DNA of 43,061 nucleotides, taken from positions 1-43,061 of the forward strand of contig JASHVA010000079.1 in the NCBI GenBank assembly GCA_030039715.1. The letters are read 5' to 3'. The position numbers were made by a program, and so were the translations under genes. The stretch is from Thermoplasmata archaeon (lineage in GTDB: Archaea > Thermoplasmatota > Thermoplasmata > Lutacidiplasmatales > UBA184). This document shows positions 14,471 through 22,228 of this stretch, piece after piece. Numbering within the stretch: the first letter of the stretch is position 1; every line of letters starts with the position of its first letter. The notes beneath the pieces were generated by a model. That model was not told the origin of the DNA, ran no database searches, and worked only from the letters and a program-made list of their open reading frames with translations.

Positions 14471-14873
14471 ATGGCGGGTCGAGCAGCTTGAGATCGAGCG
14501 CTGCCCAACGTCGACTTACTGCGAGATTCCCGACTGGCTCGCGGATTAGCAGACCGCGCTGCTCCCCCTCAGCTAAGTCGTGAAGCGGCGTTAAACGGTC
14601 GTATGAGGCAGGAAGCCTAGCGCATAGATTGGAGTCCGTCGGCGCATCCTGAGAATCCACGAAGACGCGTCATACCGGAGGATTTCCTACGGAGCACCCC
14701 GTGTCCACTCGGCGCTCGATCGGGATTCACAGTTTGGCCTCGTGCCGCTGACGCGCGCGAATACCCGGGGCCCCGCAGGGGTCCGCTAGCTCCCGTGACC
14801 GGCCGCGACCCGTCGCGCTCGGCTTCCCTCGGTCAAGGTATTTCCGTAGGTGTATCCTCGGGAACTCGGGTCG
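14471..14873. other. Intergenic region, no supported gene
   Basis: About 400 bases. The first part continues the lower-GC insert and ends at the repeat 14697-14707; the remainder returns to high GC. A 68-codon open frame on the minus strand (14454-14660) has no recognisable features or start signals and is not called. GGTATTTC at 14838-14845 could be a promoter for the next gene. Confidence 0.5.
14697..14707 (+). repeat. Putative att repeat, right copy
   Basis: Exact second copy of CCCCGTGTCCA, the tRNA-Ala 3' end, in the same orientation. It coincides with the point where base composition returns to the high GC of the chromosome. Confidence 0.5.
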
Positions 14874-15356
14874 ATGGTACCGGCTCGACGCCTCGTGCGG
14901 ATCGCGGCCTTCGCGCTGATCGGGGCCGGAGTCGTCCTGGTCGGCGTGGTGGCGGCGTCGAGCGTCCTCTTCAGTCAGACGTTTCCGTCGGTCCCCAGCG
15001 CTCCTCCGGGGTCGCTGACGGCCAGCTGCTCGACCCTGCAGGCCTGGAACGAGCAGGTGCCCGCCGACGGCGGTCCGATCCTGTTCAACTGCACGCAAGA
15101 GGCCGGCGCGTTCGTCGTCAGCAACGCACCGGCCACCGCCACCCCGACGTTCGCCCTGCCCGCGAACGCGACGGACCTCTACGTAGTCCCCGCCTATCCA
15201 ACGTACACCGGGCCGGGCACCGGGTGCGCCGCCTACACCGAGGCCCTCATGCTGACCAGCGGGACCCCGGCGACGTTCGATTCCTCGGGCAACTGGGACT
15301 ATTGCGTCGACGCCACGGGAAGCTTGCCAGGGTTCTCGGTCTCCTGGGCTTCCTGA
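14874..15356 (+). CDS. Secreted or membrane-anchored small protein, uncharacterised
   Basis: A 160-residue protein with a positively charged start (VPARRLVRIA), a hydrophobic helix (about 8-34) and an extracellular part containing five cysteines (in ASCSTLQ, LFNCTQ, TGCAAY, DYCVDA) that may form disulfides. At least two sequons (NCT, NAT) are present. ATG at 14874 is favoured over the GTG at 14850 because of the TATA-like sequence about 30 bases before it. GC content matches the chromosome, so it lies outside the tRNA-Ala insert. No domain is recognised. Confidence 0.7.
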   Translation: MVPARRLVRIAAFALIGAGVVLVGVVAASSVLFSQTFPSVPSAPPGSLTASCSTLQAWNEQVPADGGPILFNCTQEAGAFVVSNAPATATPTFALPANATDLYVVPAYPTYTGPGTGCAAYTEALMLTSGTPATFDSSGNWDYCVDATGSLPGFSVSWAS

Positions 15357-15450
15357 GACTCCGGACCGGCCCGTCCAGGAGAGGCCGATCGACCGAGCCC
15401 GGATGAAACGACCCCGAGGACGCGGCGGCTGAGGACGTAATATCCGCGGG

Positions 15451-15846
15451 GTGGCTCGGTCGAACGTGGCCGCGACGAACCCTCCGACCCTGCGCAAACT
15501 GACGAAGGCCGAGGAACGGGTGATCCTCCATCGGGGGACCGAGGCGCCGTTCTCGGGCGAGTACGAGCACTTCACCGGGCGCGGAACGTATGCGTGCAAG
15601 CAGTGCGGCGCGACCCTTTACCGTTCGACCGACAAGTTCGACGCGGGGTGCGGCTGGCCGAGCTTCGATCGTGAGGTCGAAGGTGCGGTGCAGCGGATCC
15701 CCGACCCCGACGGCGAGCGGGTCGAGATCCGATGCGCCCGCTGCGGCGGTCACCTCGGACACGTATTCGAGGGCGAGCGGTTCACGCCACGGAACACCCG
15801 TCACTGCGTGAACTCGATCTCGCTCGTGTTCGTTCCCGACCCGTAA
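15451..15846 (+). CDS. msrB: Peptide-methionine (R)-S-oxide reductase
   Basis: A 131-residue MsrB that reduces the R epimer of methionine sulfoxide in proteins. It has the zinc pairs Cys49/Cys52 and Cys95/Cys98, the GCGWPSFD motif (66-73), HLGHVFEG (101-108) and the catalytic cysteine in NTRHCVNS (Cys119). A possible resolving residue is Cys67 in GCGW. The start is GTG at 15451; GTG at 15466, 25-28 bases after TAATATC (15438-15444), would suit a leaderless message and removes only five residues. MsrA is encoded 1.1 kb downstream, so both sulfoxide epimers can be repaired. Confidence 0.95.
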   Translation: MARSNVAATNPPTLRKLTKAEERVILHRGTEAPFSGEYEHFTGRGTYACKQCGATLYRSTDKFDAGCGWPSFDREVEGAVQRIPDPDGERVEIRCARCGGHLGHVFEGERFTPRNTRHCVNSISLVFVPDP

Positions 15847-15903
15847 GCTCACTCGGCGGGACGTCGAGCGACCGTAGGCAGGTTGCCTTCGCGCCACGGT
15901 GGG

Positions 15904-15909
15904 TTTTAA
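15904..15909 (+). promoter_or_regulatory. TATA-like box for the CDGSH gene
   Basis: TTTTAA at 15904-15909 is 27-32 bases before the ATG at 15936, consistent with a leaderless transcript. Confidence 0.5.
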
Positions 15910-15935
15910 CCCGCCGACGTTGTCGCGGAACTCGT

Positions 15936-16112
15936 ATGCCGAAGGTCGTGGTCCAGTCGATCGAGAACGGTCCGAACCTCGTGCTCGTGGACGGCAAGGC
16001 CGACGTCGCGCTCTGCCGCTGCGGTCACTCCGAGAAGAAGCCGCTCTGCGACGGGACCCACCGCAAGGTCGGATTCCGAGCCGCCGCCGCCACGACGACG
16101 ATCACCGAATAG
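15936..16112 (+). CDS. CDGSH iron-sulfur domain protein
   Basis: A 58-residue protein that is essentially one CDGSH module. The [2Fe-2S] ligands are Cys27, Cys29, Cys38 and His42 in CRCGHSEKKPLCDGTH, matching the C-x-C-x2-S-x3-P-x-C-D-G-T/S-H family pattern. Such proteins carry a redox-active, acid-labile cluster and are thought to take part in electron or cluster transfer. ATG at 15936 follows a clear TATA-like box. It sits between msrB and a zinc-ribbon gene, near msrA, suggesting a redox-stress neighbourhood. The physiological partner is unknown. Confidence 0.92.
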   Translation: MPKVVVQSIENGPNLVLVDGKADVALCRCGHSEKKPLCDGTHRKVGFRAAAATTTITE

Positions 16113-16140
16113 GGCGTCCGCCGCGGGCGACCCGGCGGTT

Positions 16141-16821
16141 TCACTCCCGTCGGGGTCGGCGGCGCCGGCGGGCGTCGTCGTCCGAGTCGGAGTCGTCGTC
16201 CCGCTCTCGCCGGGGACGCCCGCGCGGTGGGTACCGCGGACCGTCCCGGCGCGGTCCACCCGACCAGCTACGATCCGACCGACCGTATCGGGGGGGACCG
16301 CGGGAGCCGAATCGGTCGCGTCGTTCTCCGGGACCGCTGCCGAACCTCCGGGGAGGAAGCGTGAACCGATTGCCGCAGGAAGCGCAGACGCCCGTGATCG
16401 TCCCGTCCTCTGCCGTGCTGAACGAGAGCGGAGCGCCGCACTGGCGGCATGGCCGAGACCGCGATGCCCCCTCCCGGCCGGGCGCTTCGGTGCGCCCTCT
16501 CTCGCCTCGCTCCCTACGCGGGGGGACCGAGGAGAACACGGTGACGGTCTCGCACTCGGCACAGGAGACCTCGAGCGTCCCGTCGTCGCGCGCGACGACC
16601 TGGAGGCGCGAGCCGCAGTCCGCGCACTCCGGGCCCCCTTCGGCCGGGGCCGAGGATTCCGGGGAGCGCGTGGGTGCCTCCGAGTCGGGAGCCGAGCCGA
16701 GCGGCACGGCCGCCTCGAGGATCGTGGAGGACTGGTGGCACCCTCCGCAGGTCCCGGTGAGCACCCGGGCGGTCTGAGCGGAGTACTCCAGTTCGGCGCC
16801 GCAATGAGGACAGGTTCCCAT
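16141..16821 (-). CDS. Triple zinc-ribbon protein with Arg/Gly-rich tail
   Basis: A 226-residue protein with three CxxC...CxxC modules: CPHCG...CGGCH (4-28), CADCG...CAEC (about 66-89) and CRQCG...CASCG (about 125-148). The last 75 residues are rich in Arg, Gly, Ser and Asp with RG-like repeats and end in RRRRRPRRE. Such a tail commonly binds RNA or nucleic acid non-specifically. There is no catalytic motif. The linkers are acidic and Pro/Ser-rich, suggesting disorder. It is convergent with the CDGSH gene and divergent from msrA. Its function is unknown; a nucleic-acid-binding or assembly role is inference. Confidence 0.7.
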   Translation of the reverse strand: MGTCPHCGAELEYSAQTARVLTGTCGGCHQSSTILEAAVPLGSAPDSEAPTRSPESSAPAEGGPECADCGSRLQVVARDDGTLEVSCAECETVTVFSSVPPRRERGERGRTEAPGREGASRSRPCRQCGAPLSFSTAEDGTITGVCASCGNRFTLPPRRFGSGPGERRDRFGSRGPPRYGRSDRSWSGGPRRDGPRYPPRGRPRRERDDDSDSDDDARRRRRPRRE

Positions 16822-16934
16822 GGTATCCTACGGGAGCCCAGCATCGAGCGCTCATTACATCGAGCCCACCGGTCGGCTCGCCGAGGGCCGGACGCTCGGC
16901 TTATCCGCGCGCGGTGCCCATGGGCCGGACGACG

Positions 16935-17510
16935 ATGTCCGGCGCGGCGAGCCAGGGGAACCTCGAGGTCGCCACGCTCGGCGGCGGATGCTTCTGGTGC
17001 ACCGAGGCTGTCTTCAGCGAGCTCCGGGGCGTCGAGAGCGTGCTGCCGGGGTACGCCGGCGGGACGACGCCGAGCCCGAGCTACGAAGAGGTATGCACGG
17101 GCCGCACCGGCCACGCCGAGGTCGTCCAGGTGACGTTCGACCCGAAGACGATCTCCTACCACGACCTCCTGACGATCTTCTTCACCGTCCACGACCCGAC
17201 CACCCTGAACCGGCAGGGCGCGGACGTTGGAACCCAGTACCGATCGGTCGTGCTGTACCACGATGCGGCGCAAAAGGCGACCGCCGAGCAGGTGGTGCAG
17301 GAGCTCGAGAAGGAGAAGATCTGGCGGAAGAAATTCGTCACGCAGATCGTGCCGTTCTCGGTCTTCTACCCCGCCGAGGAGTACCATCGGGACTACTTCC
17401 GCCGCAATCCGTCCGGAGGGTACTGCCAGTTCGTGATCGCCCCCAAGGTCGCGAAGTTCCGGTCTCACTTCGCCGACCGCCTGCGGTCCGCGCCGACGGC
17501 CCGAGCCTAG
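16935..17510 (+). CDS. msrA: Peptide-methionine (S)-S-oxide reductase
   Basis: A 191-residue MsrA that reduces the S epimer of methionine sulfoxide. The catalytic motif GGCFWC has Cys19, followed by GVESVLPGYAGG, TGHAEVVQVTFDP, HDPTTLNRQGADVGTQYRS and a possible resolving cysteine at about 164 (GGYCQF). ATG at 16935 fits TTATCC at 16901-16906 as TATA box; GTG 16914 or ATG 16920 would add up to seven residues. It ends directly against the convergent LysE-type gene with no gap. Together with msrB it forms a full repair pair. Confidence 0.95.
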   Translation: MSGAASQGNLEVATLGGGCFWCTEAVFSELRGVESVLPGYAGGTTPSPSYEEVCTGRTGHAEVVQVTFDPKTISYHDLLTIFFTVHDPTTLNRQGADVGTQYRSVVLYHDAAQKATAEQVVQELEKEKIWRKKFVTQIVPFSVFYPAEEYHRDYFRRNPSGGYCQFVIAPKVAKFRSHFADRLRSAPTARA

Positions 17511-18086
17511 TCAGAGCGCGAGCAGCACGAAGTACGCGGCAAAGCCGAACATGAGCGCCGCCGACGCGTAGACCACCGCCCGCGCGACGCGGGGTCGACC
17601 CCGCGTGCCCAGGTGGAGCGCGTACGGGAACGTAACGACCCAGACTACGATTGCGGCGAAGAGCCCCACGAACAGCACGACCCCCCCGAGATAGGCGAAC
17701 GCGAGGCCGGCCGTGAGCCACCACACGATCTGGAAGGGGTTGCTCAGGCCGAGCAGTATCGCTTGGGAGTACGTGCGGAACCCGGCGGTGGGCTCCGCCG
17801 GAGCCGCCCCGGACCGTTGGAGCAGGCGAACGCCGAAAACGACCATGACCGCCGCCCCGACCAGGTAGACCCAACGGACGATCGCGCCGAGGTCGACGAG
17901 CGACCGGAGCCCGTAGACGAGCAGTCCGAGGATCAGGTCGGCGCTCATCGCCCCGAAACCGGTGAGGACGCCGGCCCGCAGGGAGTGAACGGCCCGCGAC
18001 GCGATGAGGGCGTTCATCGGCCCGGGCGGTATCGTCAGGGAGAATCCGAGGGCAAAGCCGAAGAGCAGGTCGAAGGCGAACTGCAC
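17511..18086 (-). CDS. LysE/RhtB-family transporter
   Basis: A 191-residue membrane protein with about six TM segments. The N-terminal GFSLTIPPGPMNALIASRAVHSLRAGVLTGFGAMSAD region (13-50) carries the LysE/RhtB signature (G-P-x-N and G-x-G-A-x-x-x-D), and LLGLSNPFQIVWW in TM4 is also typical. These proteins export amino acids or similar small metabolites. It is a separate transcriptional unit, convergent with msrA. The substrate cannot be told from the sequence. Confidence 0.87.
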   Translation of the reverse strand: MQFAFDLLFGFALGFSLTIPPGPMNALIASRAVHSLRAGVLTGFGAMSADLILGLLVYGLRSLVDLGAIVRWVYLVGAAVMVVFGVRLLQRSGAAPAEPTAGFRTYSQAILLGLSNPFQIVWWLTAGLAFAYLGGVVLFVGLFAAIVVWVVTFPYALHLGTRGRPRVARAVVYASAALMFGFAAYFVLLAL

Positions 18087-18214
18087 GAGGCCACCCCGCG
18101 AAGGAGCACGAGCGGGGGCGTGAGATAGGGTCTCCCCTCAGGATCCGGGACCGGGCACTTCACGGGCGCGGGCCGTCCGAACGCGCTCTTATCGGCGTTC
18201 GCGCTGGTCGGAGC

Positions 18215-18667
18215 ATGTACGGGGCCGCCCGAGACGGCTCGGACGCGCCGTGGATCCGAGTGGAGGGCCGGACGATGGCCCGACCGCGCTACCGACCCGC
18301 TCCCTTCGTGGAGGTCGAGAACTCCGCGGTGTGGTGGACCGCGCTCGCCCTCCTCGGCGCGCTGATCGTCCTGGGCGGAGGGTTCGCGGCCGCACTCGGG
18401 GATTTCCTCGCCGTCGGCGGCGTGGCGCTCTTCTTCGTCACGGCGGGGTTGGCGGGAGCGGAACGCCTCGAGCTGGCCACGACCGCCGGGGCCGCCGGGA
18501 TGATCTGGACCGCGACCGGGATCTCCATCGCCCTCGGGACCGACGGGTCGACGTTCGCGACCGGGCTGGGGTTCGTCGCATTCGGCGGCGGGGTGCTCGC
18601 GCTGGCCGGCACGGGGGCGCACCGTCTCCGCGGGCGAACGAAACGTATTTCGCGGCCGGCCGGCTGA
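18215..18667 (+). CDS. Small integral membrane protein, uncharacterised
   Basis: A 150-residue protein with about four closely spaced hydrophobic helices (from WWTALALLGALIVLGGG to GLGFVAFGGGVLALAG) and a basic C-terminus. The start is ATG at 18215, 23-26 bases after TTAT at 18189-18192, which favours it over the inner ATG at 18275. It is divergent from the LysE-type gene and 20 bases upstream of a MOSC gene. No family is recognised. Confidence 0.65.
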   Translation: MYGAARDGSDAPWIRVEGRTMARPRYRPAPFVEVENSAVWWTALALLGALIVLGGGFAAALGDFLAVGGVALFFVTAGLAGAERLELATTAGAAGMIWTATGISIALGTDGSTFATGLGFVAFGGGVLALAGTGAHRLRGRTKRISRPAG

Positions 18668-18687
18668 GCCCGGTTCGGCGAGGCGCC

Positions 18688-19200
18688 ATGGTCGACGACG
18701 CACCGCGCACCGGTCACGTCTACCAGATCAACCGGAAGTCGCAAGTCCCCGGCGAGCACGGCCTGCCGAAGCGACCGGTCGCCGAAGCCGCGATCTACCG
18801 CGCGGGTCTCGAGGGGGACTACAACGTCTACCGCCACGACGTCTCCCACGACGATCCCGCGATGGCGATCCTCATCGTGCCGAAGGAGACGCTCGAGGAG
18901 TTTCGCCGGGAAGGCTGGCCGGTACAACCCGGCGACCTCGGCGAGAACATCACCTCGGTCGGGGTCCCGTACGGGGCGTTCCGGCCGGGTCGCCGCTTCC
19001 GAGTCGGCGGGGCGCTCCTCGAGATCTCAAAGCCGTGCACGCCGTGCGACAATCTGTTCCTCCTGCCGTACGTCGGGGAGGAGCGGGGCCCGGCGTTCCT
19101 CAAGGTGACGCTCGACCGGCGGGGCTGGTACGCGAGGGTCCTCGAAGAAGGGCCCGTGCGCACGGGCGACCGGATCGTGCCCGTCGAGGCCGGCGGCTGA
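18688..19200 (+). CDS. MOSC-domain protein
   Basis: A 170-residue protein covering one MOSC domain, a beta-barrel fold related to the C-terminus of molybdenum cofactor sulfurase. Recognisable features are KSQVPGEHGLPKRPV (18-32), LEGDYNVYRHDVSHDDPAMAILIV (40-63 region), PGDLGENITSVGV and the conserved cysteine segment ISKPCTPCDNL. It may bind molybdenum cofactor or carry sulfur/hydroxylamine-type reductase activity, as in YiiM-like relatives. ATG at 18688 directly precedes the domain. It probably forms an operon with the following DUF1801 gene (7-base gap). Confidence 0.88.
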   Translation: MVDDAPRTGHVYQINRKSQVPGEHGLPKRPVAEAAIYRAGLEGDYNVYRHDVSHDDPAMAILIVPKETLEEFRREGWPVQPGDLGENITSVGVPYGAFRPGRRFRVGGALLEISKPCTPCDNLFLLPYVGEERGPAFLKVTLDRRGWYARVLEEGPVRTGDRIVPVEAGG

Positions 19201-19207
19201 ACTCCCG

Positions 19208-19621
19208 ATGCCGGACCGTCCGCGGACCGGCAAGGCCGGGGAGTCGCTGGACCGGGTGGAGGCCGCCGTCCACGAGGTGATCCGGGCCCTCGCTCCCGAG
19301 CTCCGGGTGGAGCGTCGCTGGGGTCACCCCTGGTACGTAGGGAACGACCTCGTCGTCCTGCCCGGAACGTTCTCGAAGCACGTCGGCGTCGAGTTCTGGC
19401 GGGGCACATCGCTCCGCGACCCGACTCACCTTCTCCAGGGTACGGGCAAGAACCTTCGCCATGCCCGGCTGCGCAGCACGCGGGAAGCGACCTCCCCCGC
19501 GATGATCGCGTTACTCCGCGAGGCCGTGGAACTCGACCGGAGGACGCCGCCGCGTGATCGGTCAAATCCCGCGCCCTCGGCGCCCCCGCCCGGACGGCCC
19601 GCGCGTGCGAAACCTCCTTGA
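19208..19621 (+). CDS. DUF1801-like protein
   Basis: A 137-residue protein. The first 100 residues resemble the YdhG/DUF1801 fold: VHEVIRALAPELRVERRWGHPWY (22-43 region), LVVLPGTFSKHVGVEFWRG and the C-terminal ATSPAMIALLREAVELD. The tail is Pro/Arg-rich and probably disordered. The family has no well-defined biochemical activity. It sits 7 bases after the MOSC gene and its stop overlaps a possible TTG start of the next gene, which suggests one transcript. Identification rests on pattern only. Confidence 0.65.
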   Translation: MPDRPRTGKAGESLDRVEAAVHEVIRALAPELRVERRWGHPWYVGNDLVVLPGTFSKHVGVEFWRGTSLRDPTHLLQGTGKNLRHARLRSTREATSPAMIALLREAVELDRRTPPRDRSNPAPSAPPPGRPARAKPP

Positions 19622-19647
19622 GCCCCGACTCCGTTCGGAACGCGCCG

Positions 19648-20064
19648 ATGCCCGGGAAGTCGCCCAGCTGGGAGGACGCCGACATCCTGCTGCGGCTCGA
19701 CCTCCTCGCCGCCCAGGAAGAGACGCGCAAGGCGATCGACTGGTTCCGCACGACCCACCTCGGGCAGGAGGCGCCGAACGTCCACCCGATTCTGCGGGAC
19801 GCCCCCGAGTTCGTCTACGTCCACCGGTTCATCGAGCTGTTCGAGACGATGGGCACGCTCGTCAAGTTCCACCTGGTCAGCGAGGAGCTGATCCACGACC
19901 GCTGGGCGGTCCGTTCGATCTGGGAGTTCCTCAAGCCGACGATCGACCGCGAGCGTCGCACGATCGGCTCCCCCACCCTCGCGGAGAACTTCGAGTGGCT
20001 GGCCGAACGGAACCGGGCGTGGGCCGACCGTCGCTCGACGAAACCGAAAGCCGCCGGCAAGTAA
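19648..20064 (+). CDS. DUF4760-like helical protein
   Basis: A 138-residue, almost entirely helical protein. The segment EFVYVHRFIELFETMGTLVKFHLVSEELIHDRWAVRSIWEFLKP (about 54-97) matches the pattern of the protein at 31242-31790 (FFELIGTLTHRRVLNEELVWEAFGTWI), so the two look like divergent paralogues; this one lacks the N-terminal membrane helix. ATG at 19648 is preferred; TTG at 19618, overlapping the previous stop codon, would add ten residues. Its function is unknown. Confidence 0.65.
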   Translation: MPGKSPSWEDADILLRLDLLAAQEETRKAIDWFRTTHLGQEAPNVHPILRDAPEFVYVHRFIELFETMGTLVKFHLVSEELIHDRWAVRSIWEFLKPTIDRERRTIGSPTLAENFEWLAERNRAWADRRSTKPKAAGK

Positions 20065-20094
20065 CGCGCCGACCGCCGCCGGACCCAGAGTTTG

Positions 20095-20100
20095 TTAAGG
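20095..20100 (+). promoter_or_regulatory. TATA-like box for the CzcD-type gene
   Basis: TTAAGG at 20095-20100, part of TTTGTTAAGG, lies 29-34 bases before the ATG at 20129. Confidence 0.4.
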
Positions 20101-20128
20101 TCGGCGGAGACTCGTCCGTCGGCAGGCG

Positions 20129-21031
20129 ATGCCCGAGCCGGCGCACGGGGAGGAGGAGGCGGAGCGGACGGTCCTCGCCGGGCTCCGGCTCGCGGTCGTG
20201 CTCTCGGCCGTCATCCTGGTCCTCGAGTCGATCGGCGCGTACTTCTCGCGCAGCCTGGCGGTCACGATCGATGCGCTCCACAACATCCCCGACCTCCTCG
20301 CCTTCGCGGTCTCGCTCGCCGCGTTGCGCGTGGTCGAGGAGGGGGCGACGGACCGATTCACGTTCGGCTCGCACCGCTTCGAGGTCTTTGCGGGCCTCCT
20401 CAACGCCGCGCTCGTGCTCGGCACGGGTCTCCTCTTCGGGTACGAAGGCGTCGTCGCCCTCGCCCACGGGACGAGCTTCGCGGGGCCGGTCGACGCCCTC
20501 TGGGTGCTCGCGGTCGCCGTGCCGACCCTCGCGCTGCGCGCCGCGAACGTAGTCTCCCTGCGGCGAGTGCCCGGTCGCGCGCGGGACCTCAATCTGAAGA
20601 GCGTGCTGGTGCACCTGGGGAGCGACCTCGGGATCACGGCGGTCGTCCTCGGGGCGGGTGTCCTCCTCCTCCTGGACCCCGCCGCCTCGGTCGCCGATCC
20701 CGCGGCGGCCGTGGTGATCGCGGCGGTGCTCGTCTACCAGTCGCTGCCGCTGTTCCGGGACGCCTGGGAGGTGCTCACGGAGAGCACTCCGCGGCACCTT
20801 TCCCTTCCCGCGATTGTGGCCGCCGCCCGGGGCACGCCCCGCGTCACGGACGTGCACGACGTCCACGTCTGGGCGGTCTGCCCGACCCTCGTCTGCATGA
20901 CCGCGCACATCGAGGTCCAGGAGATGTCGGTCCGCGAGGGGATGTCGGTCGTGGAAGCGTTGCGCGAGCGGATGGCGGACGAATTCGGCATCCTCCACGC
21001 GACCTTCGAGGTCGAGGTCCGCTCGGGCTGA
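20129..21031 (+). CDS. CDF-family (CzcD-type) zinc/cation exporter
   Basis: A 300-residue cation diffusion facilitator with six TM segments and a C-terminal cytoplasmic domain. The intact metal-site motifs are HNIPD in TM2 (His51, Asp55) and HLGSD in TM5 (His162, Asp166), both of the Zn-type HxxxD form. The loop FTFGSHRFEVFAGLLNA and the C-terminal VHDVHVWAVCPTLVCMTAHIEV are typical of the CzcD/ZitB/ZnT group. It should export Zn(II) and similar ions in exchange for protons. It contrasts with the CDF-like protein at 5703-6587, whose metal site is degenerate. Confidence 0.93.
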   Translation: MPEPAHGEEEAERTVLAGLRLAVVLSAVILVLESIGAYFSRSLAVTIDALHNIPDLLAFAVSLAALRVVEEGATDRFTFGSHRFEVFAGLLNAALVLGTGLLFGYEGVVALAHGTSFAGPVDALWVLAVAVPTLALRAANVVSLRRVPGRARDLNLKSVLVHLGSDLGITAVVLGAGVLLLLDPAASVADPAAAVVIAAVLVYQSLPLFRDAWEVLTESTPRHLSLPAIVAAARGTPRVTDVHDVHVWAVCPTLVCMTAHIEVQEMSVREGMSVVEALRERMADEFGILHATFEVEVRSG

Positions 21032-21040
21032 GCGGGCGGA

Positions 21041-21916
21041 CTACCGGGCGGGATCGGCGGGGGCCCGCAGCCGGCCGCGGTCGATCACGACCCACTGCCA
21101 GCCGTCCTCGACCTCCACGGGGGCGACCACGAGGTCGTTCCCCACGAGGTCGATGTGGAATCGCAGGAGCGAGGAGAACACCTCGTTCGTGTCGTCGCCC
21201 GTGCGGCGCGAGATCTCGGTGAGCGGCCCGAGCCACGTTCCGTCCTGGACGAGTTCGCGGAGGGCCCGCACGTAGCGGGGCAGACGGGGGTCGGTGCCCG
21301 ATCGGACGACGCGGGCGCTCGAGACGCCGGTGTGCCAGCGCTGCGGAAGACGGCGGTGGAAGACGTGCGGCGGCAGGTACGGTGCGCCGGCGGCATCTCC
21401 GTCCGACTCCTCCGGGATCGACGCGGCGCGTCCCTGGATCGCGTCGACCTCGTGCATGAGGTGATCGAGCTCGGTCATCGCCCAGCTGGGCGCCGGACGG
21501 TCCGGGCCGGGCGCCCCCGTGCCGGCCGCCACCGGAGGCGCCTCGGCGCCCGGCGTCAACGGCTGGTCGGCGGTCGGCAACTCCACGTCCGGGTCGGAGG
21601 CGCGGGCCTCGGCGACCCGGGCGAACTCCTCGATGTCTCCTTCGGGCACGGGTCGCAGGTTCCGGCGCATCCGGAACCGGTCGAGCGCCGCCCGGAGCTC
21701 GGGGCTCGGCACCGGGAACGCCCGGCGCCGCTCGCCGTCCTGGAGCTCGACCCACGGGCTCCCGTCCGCATCGCGTACGAGGCGCAGGTGAGCGTGGGTG
21801 ACCAGGTCCCGGTACAGCTCGTGCGCCGGCGGGCCGCCCATCGCGCCGATCGGCGGCACCCACTCGCCGCGACCGGCCTTCGCTAGGTCGAGTATCGACA
21901 GCTCCTCGTTCGGCAA
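21041..21916 (-). CDS. Uncharacterised two-domain protein
   Basis: A 291-residue soluble protein. An N-terminal domain (about 1-105, with GPPAHELYRDLVTHAHLRLV and AFPVPSPELRAALDRFRM) and a C-terminal domain (about 180-291, with RYVRALRELVQDGTWLGPLTEISRRTGDDTNEVFSSLLRFHIDL, which looks like a helix-turn-helix or winged helix) flank an acidic, Pro/Ala-rich linker. The C-terminal part could be a DNA-binding or protein-interaction module; this is inference. It is convergent with the CzcD-type gene (9-base gap). No family name is recognised. Confidence 0.6.
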   Translation of the reverse strand: MPNEELSILDLAKAGRGEWVPPIGAMGGPPAHELYRDLVTHAHLRLVRDADGSPWVELQDGERRRAFPVPSPELRAALDRFRMRRNLRPVPEGDIEEFARVAEARASDPDVELPTADQPLTPGAEAPPVAAGTGAPGPDRPAPSWAMTELDHLMHEVDAIQGRAASIPEESDGDAAGAPYLPPHVFHRRLPQRWHTGVSSARVVRSGTDPRLPRYVRALRELVQDGTWLGPLTEISRRTGDDTNEVFSSLLRFHIDLVGNDLVVAPVEVEDGWQWVVIDRGRLRAPADPAR

Positions 21917-22041
21917 CCCCGGACCACCCGTCGCACCCGGTTACGGGTTTCGGGACCTCGCCGGTCCCGAGGAAGGTTCGGCGTGCGTGGTATAGTCTTT
22001 TTCTCGGCAGAGGAAGCCCGTGGTCGGCCCCGGGAAGGTAG

Positions 22042-22218
22042 ATGGGAGCGAACGTCCTCTCCCGTTCGGTGTGCGACTTTCCCGAGGAAGAGCTCGAGGA
22101 GTGGCTCGCGTGGCTCGAAGCCGCCCGCGTCCGTTCGGAGGGGCCGGTGCGCTCCGGGGTCCTGCGGGAGCGATTCGCGCCGCTGCGACCGGTCGAGGCT
22201 CCGGCCGCCGAGGCGTGA
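22042..22218 (+). CDS. Small acidic protein (58 aa), uncharacterised
   Basis: A 58-codon ORF from ATG at 22042 to TGA at 22216-22218, encoding a protein with an acidic amphipathic helix (CDFPEEELEEWLAWLEAARV, 11-30) and a short basic middle. An SD-like GGGAAGGT at 22032-22039 and a TATA-like GGTATAGT at 21990-21997 support expression. It fills the gap between two divergent genes. It could be a small adaptor or regulator. No family is recognised. Confidence 0.55.
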   Translation: MGANVLSRSVCDFPEEELEEWLAWLEAARVRSEGPVRSGVLRERFAPLRPVEAPAAEA

Positions 22219-22228
22219 GCCCCGGCCC

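Larger units (their letters stand above)
13671..14707 (+). mobile_element. Probable small integrated or decayed element at tRNA-Ala
   Basis: About 1.04 kb lies between the tRNA-Ala 3' end and the repeat of its last 11 bases. Base composition inside is visibly less GC-rich than both flanks, and codon use in its one gene (13730-14470) is accordingly different. No integrase, replication protein or transposase is recognisable, so this is a remnant, a satellite dependent on another integrase, or a false lead from a chance repeat. Confidence 0.45.

Noticed and set aside
14454..14660. 68-codon minus-strand frame in the tRNA-Ala insert
   Set aside because: It has no recognisable motif, start signal or promoter and overlaps the end of the secreted-protein gene; an integrase remnant could not be supported.
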